Source: Acanthochromis polyacanthus
Lineage: Eukaryota; Chordata; Actinopteri; Pomacentridae
Direction: 5' to 3'
DNA: 64,000 nt
NCBI RefSeq assembly: GCF_021347895.1
Contig: NC_067116.1
Span: 32,499,639-32,563,638, forward strand
Shown piece by piece: positions 56,220-64,000 of this stretch (its first letter is position 1; the number at the start of each line of letters is the position of its first letter). The notes under the pieces were generated by a model. That model had not been told where the DNA came from and searched no databases. It worked only from the letters and a program-made list of their open reading frames with translations. The position numbers and the translations under genes are program-made.

Positions 56220-59200
56220 CTGAGATCTGAACTGTGTCGAAGTCGTCTGGATTCAGATGTTAAAGAAACACCAAATGACTTCTTTAGCATCTAATAAACA
56301 GCATGTAATGTGTTTTTTGATGCAGATCAGTGATCCGTAAGAGAATGAATATAGCAACATCATTGTGTCAGACGTGCACAAATGAAAACCAGTCTTTTCT
56401 AAGGTAAACATTTAGGAGCTACGGTGCACATCTGCTTTTCATCATATCTAAACCCAGCGTTCATATACTCCTGGCTTTATGCAAACAAATACAGGATTCT
56501 CCTCACCCGTATATTAAAAGAAACTATATGCTTCTTGGGACCGTTACTTTAAAATATCATGGAGTTAGTTGAAAATGGTTGCAAACTCTTCAGCAGCTAG
56601 ATTCCCATTCAGGCATATTGAATATTAAACATTTAGTCTTACAGAATCCCAGCCTGGCTAAAAGCACTTGGTTGTGGTTAGAGGAACTTGGCGGTCAGTC
56701 TGGACTGCATGTATTTCTACGCAAACTACAATTGGATGCAAGCCGACACGTTCCACACATGCGCACTAGAACACATGATGGCGACCTCCTGACAGCAAGA
56801 AGAAAAGCTCCTTTGTTTATCAGGTTTGGCTGAACAACATGAGAAAGTCAGTGAATGAGGAAAGGGCCAAGAAAGAGAAATACGGTACAAACATCCAGTT
56901 TACAATATGCATGAGGCTGTGTTGAAATGACCACACAGAGTCCTACCATTTATGGATGTGGGAAGATGACAAAGGTTTTAAAAATTTTAACATAGAAACC
57001 ATGAAGCAGCTTTAAGTATCTGCAGTCATACCAGAAAGACACTTTAATGTAAGTGCAGCACAGCTTTGAGATAAAGCCATCATAGTGGTACTTTCACCAA
57101 TTTGTTATAGCATGTTAGCGTGCTAAAATTTTCAAAATGGCGCCCAACACAATGTACAGATTTGTGGTGATGCTCAAATAATTTGTTTTGCAGAGATTTG
57201 GTTATCTATGCTTGGACAAAGGCATTGTATAAGGCATTATATGGTTGGTGATTCATGCTCATCAAAGTAATTTCATCATGCACCCAAATTTAAATCAGGA
57301 TCATCCATTCAACAGTTGCTACGATATTTCAGACAAAGCCAAAATGATAACCTGAACCACAAATCAATTTTAGACACAAGTTAAAGGCAGGTATTTGATC
57401 AGTCTACTCTTCTGATTTGCTACTCTTTCTCTGAGCATCATGTGATGAACGTCGGAGCTAATACAAGTGGCAGAGTCATGAAGTCCTCTGGGGAAAGAGG
57501 TCAGGGTGGATGGATGGGTCAACAAGATGTTAGGCTTTAGCAAGGTAGAACTGCTGTTTCATACCATGAGTCAGTGTTAGTTTCTTCTAATGGTTACTAT
57601 AATTCCCCAACCTTAACCCCGCAGTTGTTATTATAAAGTAGCAGACTTCAAATTGTAAACTTACTCTTTTCACTGCTATCTCAAAGACCAGATCACTGTC
57701 TAATTTCCTCAGAGCCTCGCAATTACCAACAACTATACACACAAAATGATCAACACCACTTTGGAAACAAGAGAGAGAAAAGAAACTCCTGGCTCGTTTT
57801 CAGGCTGCCAAAGATAGCGTTAGCAACATGGATACCGCTCACAGCTCGGTTACTGCCCAAACCAACAAACAACTGTAAGAAGTCCAATTTCAAAGAGAAA
57901 CCTGAATCTCAGTGTTATGGTAGAGGCAGAGGACAACAGCCAATTATATAATTTACCTCCAAAGACTGCAAGACTCTTTTTTTCCGAAGCAGACCTTTCA
58001 TAGTTACTCCAGTTGTACTGTAAATGACACCTAAGTTTCCCGGGAGATTTCCTACCTGTATTTGCATAGTAATGACTGGTCTAAACGCCAACAGTCTAAG
58101 TTATTCAATAATAATTAGATGGTGCAAACAAGATTTATTTTGCAATGATAAGTGAAAGTATAAAACTTGTCTGTTTCCACTTAAACCATGACAAATGTCC
58201 CTCAATCTTTCAATTAAACACGTTTTCTAAATTTAAAAAAATAAATACTTCAGAGCAAAGCATAATGCTTTCCTAAACTTAAACAGTTGGTGATTTCACG
58301 CAGACATTTTTCCTTAGCCAAGACGTTTCAGTGCGACCCCAAAGTTTTAACATAGCTGTGTCAGATCAGAAAAGGCTTTTATTTTTGTAAATGTTAGCAC
58401 CAACAAACATCATTCAGTTTTAGTGGTTGGTGATAAAAACATGGTGCCGTTACTTCTAAAAAACTGTCAGAGGCTGAGCGTAGGGGAAACTGTGGGGGTT
58501 TACCAGGCAGGAAGAGGCCTATGAAAGATAGACGTCTAAGTAGCACAAGGGTTTTAGGTGCAGATCATGAACCGCAACATCCGACACAGAGTATGGCTAA
58601 AGATCCATCTTGCATGTTCTTCTGCAGCTTTTCTTTTTTCTGTATCTTGCTTCTAATCTTGCTTGTTGCGTTGTGGCAAATGATCAAGCATTTTTGGAGC
58701 TTGAGCAACACCAGGGACTAAATGTCAGAATATCCGAGTCTTGTTGCATGTTTTCAACCATTTTTATCACGTCTCTTACAAGTCCACCAATGTTTTAGAA
58801 GCATAGTTGTAAAATGCAGGTGGCATCCTGTTTAAAACGGTCAACTTGTTGAATTTCAGTAGAGGATATTAATGAGCAAATCATAAAACCTGATGAGCCA
58901 GCACTGGGCAAGATTTAAAAGGTCATGTAAATATCAGCAATATACACATACAATAATCAGAGATCTGTGAATAATTACAACATCTGGAGTAACTGGCTTT
59001 GTTACCGTGACAATTTATTTATTTATCATTAACCGCCAGAAGTCAACATTTGCTATTTTAAGCTCATCTCACAAAATTACAAACTGTTGAAATTTGTATA
59101 TGAATTACTAGGCTACTATGATATTATGTAGTGTATCTGCCATTTTTACATGCAACTTTGCAGAAATATCTTTTAAATTATTATTATTTTTTAAAATCCT

Positions 59201-59550
59201 ACTGTAATTTTTTTTCAGTTTATTTGCACCCAAACAGTCTCTGCCTATATATATTTTTAAATGCCGCTATTCTAATTTCATATATTTAATTACCAAAATG
59301 TTAGTTCAGTCATAGGGATATTTTTGCTTGGCTTCTTGCAGTCTGCATTCTCTTAAACACAATGCACACTTAAAAGCACAAAGAATCATCAACATAATTA
59401 TCTTTGAAAGCATGATTAAAAAGTGCCTGCTTTTTAAAAAAAAATGAAAACAGACTATCAAAACTAATTCAACGTCAACATCTGAGGCTATAATTGTGAA
59501 TGAATAGCGAGATACTTCACTTCTAAAAACACAACCATCCCTGGTATGCA
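56220..59550. other. Intergenic, no gene recognised
   Basis: No exon, RNA gene or clear element could be supported on either strand. Confidence 0.35.
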
Positions 59551-59554
59551 AGGT

Positions 59555-59935
59555 TACGCAACTGCCGCAGGGAGGATGTCAAAAGGTCCCTCAGCATGGT
59601 TCGTTTTCCCATCAGACCTTTGCTGTTTAATAGTGCTTCACTGATGAAATTAAGGGGCCAGCCAAAAGGCCACCATAATAACGTCTACAAAACAAATCAC
59701 TTTGCTTCAGGCTGTAACCTCATTAGAACAATGCGTCGTGGTTGCTTGGAGGATGTGTCTGAGCCACGGCCGCCAAAGCAGGCAGGCACAGATAAGCCTC
59801 ACTGACAGTCATGATAATGGGAGAGCAGGAATGATTGCCCAGAAAGTAATCACACCCCAAGTATTTCAGGCGCATGATACCCTGCTCTCATTTATTTGGG
59901 TACATTGATGCCACAGTGTTTCCCCCCACCGAGGC
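59555..59935. other. Possible conserved noncoding element
   Basis: This is repeat-free sequence of even composition with homeodomain-like ATTA/TAAT words and an unbroken stretch 'gataatgggagagcaggaat', 'gattgcccagaaagtaatca'. It looks like vertebrate regulatory sequence by style only; conservation cannot be tested here. Confidence 0.2.
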
Positions 59936-59959
59936 TTCAAGGTTATCTGGGAGATGGTA

Positions 59960-60210
59960 AAAAAAAAAATGGTAAAAATGGTCTGTATTTTTGCAATGTA
60001 CCCAAAGCGCTTCACATGATACATCACATTCACACACACTGATGGCGGAAGCTGCCATGCAAGGCACTAACCATGACCCATCAGGAGCAATTAGGGGTTA
60101 GATGTCTTTCTCAGGGACACCTCGACATGAGCACAACAGGCCGAGGATCGAACCGGCAACCCTCCAGTTGCAAGACGGCTACTCTACCCACTGATCCACG
60201 CCACCCCTTG
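59960..60210 (-). mobile_element. tRNA-derived SINE, second copy
   Basis: The same family and orientation as 14380-14645: 'gtgggtagagtagccgtctt' and 'ggttcgatcctcgg' on the minus strand mark the tRNA head, and 'gccttgcatggcagcttcc' the body. Confidence 0.75.
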
Positions 60211-63200
60211 AGATGACATGCTAGGGTCAAAATGCTTCCCACATTGTAAAACTGTCAAGAGCAATACGTATATATTCAGTTTTTTATTCCATACACCGGA
60301 TTTGAACTCAAACGCTGCACGCTGACTGCATCTTGTTAAAATTTCCTGATGATGTACAGCTGCGCCCATCAGTGTTTCGTATTTTGACACTGTCACTAAC
60401 AAATTGAGTGAATATATTAGTTCTGCTTGGAAAACCAGCACAGTTCAATAACTCTCATCCTCTCTGACAGATCCTGGAAAGTCAGACCACCAACTGAAAA
60501 CAAACTAATTTCCAATGGCTCGACGCTACCGCAGTGATCTCGATAATGATTATTTGAGTCAAACAGAAATTTGAGGCCTCCTAAAAAGAAAACTACAATG
60601 ATGCTGCCAGGATTGCATATTTTCTCAAATTTTCTGGAGAGGATAAAAGAGTTTGGGGATGTATTTTTTATATAAACCGCTGATTAACAGGTCAAAGTCA
60701 GTACATCATACCCCCATATGTCCTATTAACACTAAACATGTTTTCTCTTCTTTTAGCACTATGTTGTTAGTAGTTTACATGTCTGTCCTTTGTATCATTC
60801 AATATTTTGTGCTGTGAAGTTTTTACTTCATGCCGAAAATGGGCGCTAATTAGCCTAGCTTAAAAAAATTTAGCAAAAATCCTCACTTGATGCTATTCTT
60901 TTTGCCATCAAACCTGATCATTTTTAATGTTATCGTGAAAAGAGTACATATGAAGGCCTCCCTCTTGCAGTATGATCACACAGGTGGAAAAATGTTTTTA
61001 AAAAATATCTTTAGGGCAAACAAACTGAACCAAATCCTTTCCTGAAACAATCGGTTTTTTGCTTAGTTCAGTTGAGCTCTTTGTCAGTAGCTAGTGGACG
61101 TGCAGGGGATATACTTAGTCACTGTGAGTAATTCAAATCATTGATTAGTGCACAAGCAGTGAGTGTATCCCGCAATACAACAACAGGTGGCTGAGGATTG
61201 TCTGAGATCCTTTCATGGCAAGGAAACAGTTGATGTTCAATGATTCATTCACTCACAGTACTACACAGTGAATGTAAGCAGCTTAAACTGTCAGAATCAA
61301 AGCAAGTTTAAAAATAATGTGAAACTGTACAGAACTAAAAGAAATCATTAAAATACAAAAAAAAACAGTATTCCTGTCCATTATTCAACACAGAAAAATT
61401 TACAATTTCAAGAATTCTCGAGTTTGCCATATTTGGAACTATCCAGGAACAAGGGGTCACTGAACCCTGTTCAGTTGTGTTTTAGTCACTGACTGGGTAT
61501 AAAAATGGACAAACCATCCATCATGTCACCTGTGTCTCCTGTAGAAATGTTTTGAAGTATGGTGGTCACAGGTACCACCATCTTGGCAGTGTCTGGATCC
61601 TCCTAACTTCCAGCTGAGCAAAAAATGAGCAAAGAGATGGAGAGTGAGTGGAGACAGGTCATGGGAACATTTCTTGGTCATGGACTGTTTGGTCACACAA
61701 AGCAGCATCACTCTAATTATATATAACTTTAAGACTTTATAAAATTCAAACAGGTGGTTTCTATAAAAAGTCTTCCTTCATAAAGTTGTCATAAACAGTG
61801 AAATTAGCTATAAAGACCAAAACTGCTCTTTGTATCTGGCAATAATTTTGTTTATATCTGCTGTAAAGCTGGACATTGTAACATGGAGATCTATGTAGAT
61901 TGACTCATGTTTAGAGTCAGCCTCACTTGGCTATTTGAGGAATTTCAGTTTTTTTAACTTCTGCATTAGTTTCAATACAGTGATTATGACAGAGTTCTCA
62001 TCAAGGCCTGAACAATTTATTGAACAAATCCTTTGGATGGATATTTTTATGAGGCAGTTACAATGATTTGGGACATTTTCAAGGCTTCCTTTGACTTTTG
62101 AGTTGATATTTTTGAACAGTTATTCCACCAGGTAAATTGCTGTACAAACATCAGCTAACACTAATAAAAACACATGTAAATTACGTTTTAATTACAGTTC
62201 AAGTTTAATCGGAATTGTACAGTATGGCAGCAGGCCTTTTAAAGGACTCTGGAAACATTTGTCTCAATGTCATTTAGTGGAGCATCTCCACAAACAAGTC
62301 TGGCATCTGTAATCTGATCCGCAGGGGAAGTGGGCTGCTAGTGGTCATAAATCATACAGTAGAGTGGAAAATGTGGAAAGTGACACTGACTCAGCTAATG
62401 CTGTATTGTTTTTCAGCCTATGACGTTATTCAAATGATTCTGAGAAATCAGAGCCCAGGCGCTGCTTCACTAATCAGAGCGTTTACTTTCCTCCTATGCC
62501 TCCAGTCTAGTTTTGCAGCATTTGAAATTCAAATCAAAACTCTGTGATGTTAGCTTCAAAGGTGAAAAATGTACAAGGTCACTTTTCATATAAGTTATTT
62601 ATTTGGTTATGATGAGTTGTACTGAGCTCTCTGTAGGAAAGAAAATCTGGTCCTTGCTCTTATGTCGCCATTCCTTTCAGCGAACTCAATCAAATCCTGC
62701 TCACACTTGTTCAGTCAGGAGAAATACATTTAGCATAGGAATTAGCTGCTTCCTCAAGTTGCCGAGAGTTGATTACATATGAACAATCTCATGACATCCG
62801 TACGGAGAGAGCAGGTAAAAGAACAGGCAGTGGTGGTAATAACTTGTTGACAGTTCATCAGCGGCCCACCAGGATCTACTCCACTAAGTCAGGATGCCAG
62901 TGCACCACTGTGTTCCATCTCAAAACATTATTTGATTCACATCACATCGCACTTTCTCCATTTTCAAATTACACACTAAGGCTGCACATTAATATCCTCA
63001 CAGGGTTTGAAGAAGTAGGTCAGTGAACGCTGACAGAGATGGTGATGGAGCTGCATATCAACAGAGCTGCTACGCGCTACTACCGATGGTGATTCTGAAA
63101 TATCACACAATATCAAGTTGATGTATTAATTGTTCCAGCAGATACGTTACAATGTTAATATTAGGCTAAATTATCTAAACACAAACATATGACACATACT

Positions 63201-64000
63201 GAGTATTTATTTGTTTTAAGTCCCTTAGTGGTTGTTGACTGAACCCCTACAAACTCATTTTGGTGTATCAAAGTTACATATGTAGAAATGTTTTCTGTAA
63301 AAGCAATAATCTCTTTCCTTAAAATGGCTTAGAAGTTACTCTACACTGTTGCTCTTTGACATCCACCTCTCCCCACTTGTTGCAGCTCAAGCACACAGCT
63401 CACCTACCACTCTACCAAACACTCCAAAACTACTCTACTGTACACAACGGCAAGTTGTAACTGGTGGTAATTCAGATACACATTTTCATTTTTTATTTCA
63501 CGTAGAGTTATGGCTAGCTTAACTCATTACACTTTTACAAGTAGCTTCAGCCCAACACTGGTAATCTGTCCAGAGATGGAAAAATATCTACCAGCTCAGT
63601 CAACATTACATTTTTTTCTTGTTTTTCTAAGGGAAATGTAAAATTTAAAAAGCACTTTGCCAAAAACAACTTCCTGTAACACAAGTCATGCTATCTTTAA
63701 GAAAGCATTCAGGCAAATGGAAAGTTTAATATAAAGACTAGAAAATCCAAAACAACAAGTGCACAAAAAGCAAAAGCAAAAGAACATAAATGATACAGAT
63801 TGGAGAAACAGTATAATATGTATACAAGGGAGAAGAGAGAAGAAGGAAAAGCTGAATCCCTTGGAAGATAATGATCCAAAACATCTGGAATGATTCACAA
63901 ACAGCCAGTGGAAAGAATGAGGTCCCAGGACGACCAACGGTCCAAAACAGAAAAGCCTGTGTGACATTACAAACCGGACTGTAATGTAATGTGAGACAGC
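60211..64000. other. Intergenic to window end, no gene recognised
   Basis: AT-rich sequence with only short chance open frames. No exon could be supported. Confidence 0.35.

Overview
The window is vertebrate, almost certainly teleost fish, nuclear DNA. It has large introns with GT/AG borders, a high load of fish-type interspersed repeats (tRNA-headed SINEs, Tc1-, hAT-, Harbinger- and piggyBac-like relics, LINE 3' ends), and two recognisable vertebrate genes with fish-like sequence. All coding calls were made by reading translations and splice sites by eye; no database was searched.

Layout. Bases 1-2965 are a satellite block of two interleaved tandem families (about 38 bp and about 49 bp units), with an unrelated coding-like fragment of about 270 bp embedded in it. 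Bases 2969-4039 are the C-terminal end of a hAT transposase, split by a 5'-truncated non-LTR retrotransposon lying on the opposite strand. Bases 4488-5020 hold further repeats. Bases 6034-8375 (minus) are four exons of a decayed SAMD3-like gene, with one in-frame stop and one frameshift; an intact 624-bp Harbinger-type non-autonomous element sits in one of its introns.

The first intact gene is zbtb11 (minus strand, coding exons from 22481 down to 10582). I could join ten coding exons with consistent phases and no stop: 1173 codons plus stop. It encodes an N-terminal HHCC integrase-like zinc finger, a BTB domain, a long linker with two AT-hook-like motifs, and twelve C2H2 fingers. Its introns carry SINEs, other repeats and a long hairpin.

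The second intact gene is dpt, dermatopontin (minus strand, 52217 down to 46181). It has four coding exons (191 codons plus stop) with a signal peptide and three D-R-x-W motifs typical of this secreted extracellular-matrix protein.

The 22.8-45.5 kb interval and the 52.3-64 kb interval contain no exon I could support. They hold LINE and SINE ends, miniature inverted-repeat elements (one with terminal inverted repeats of about 100 bp), microsatellites and possibly conserved noncoding sequence. The two genes are not evidently functionally linked: one is a nuclear transcription factor and the other a matrix protein. I saw no convincing new biological system. The most unusual items are the satellite block with its embedded fragment, the long-TIR element at 35.3-36.2 kb, the perfect hairpin in the likely zbtb11 3' UTR and the 110-bp hairpin in a zbtb11 intron.
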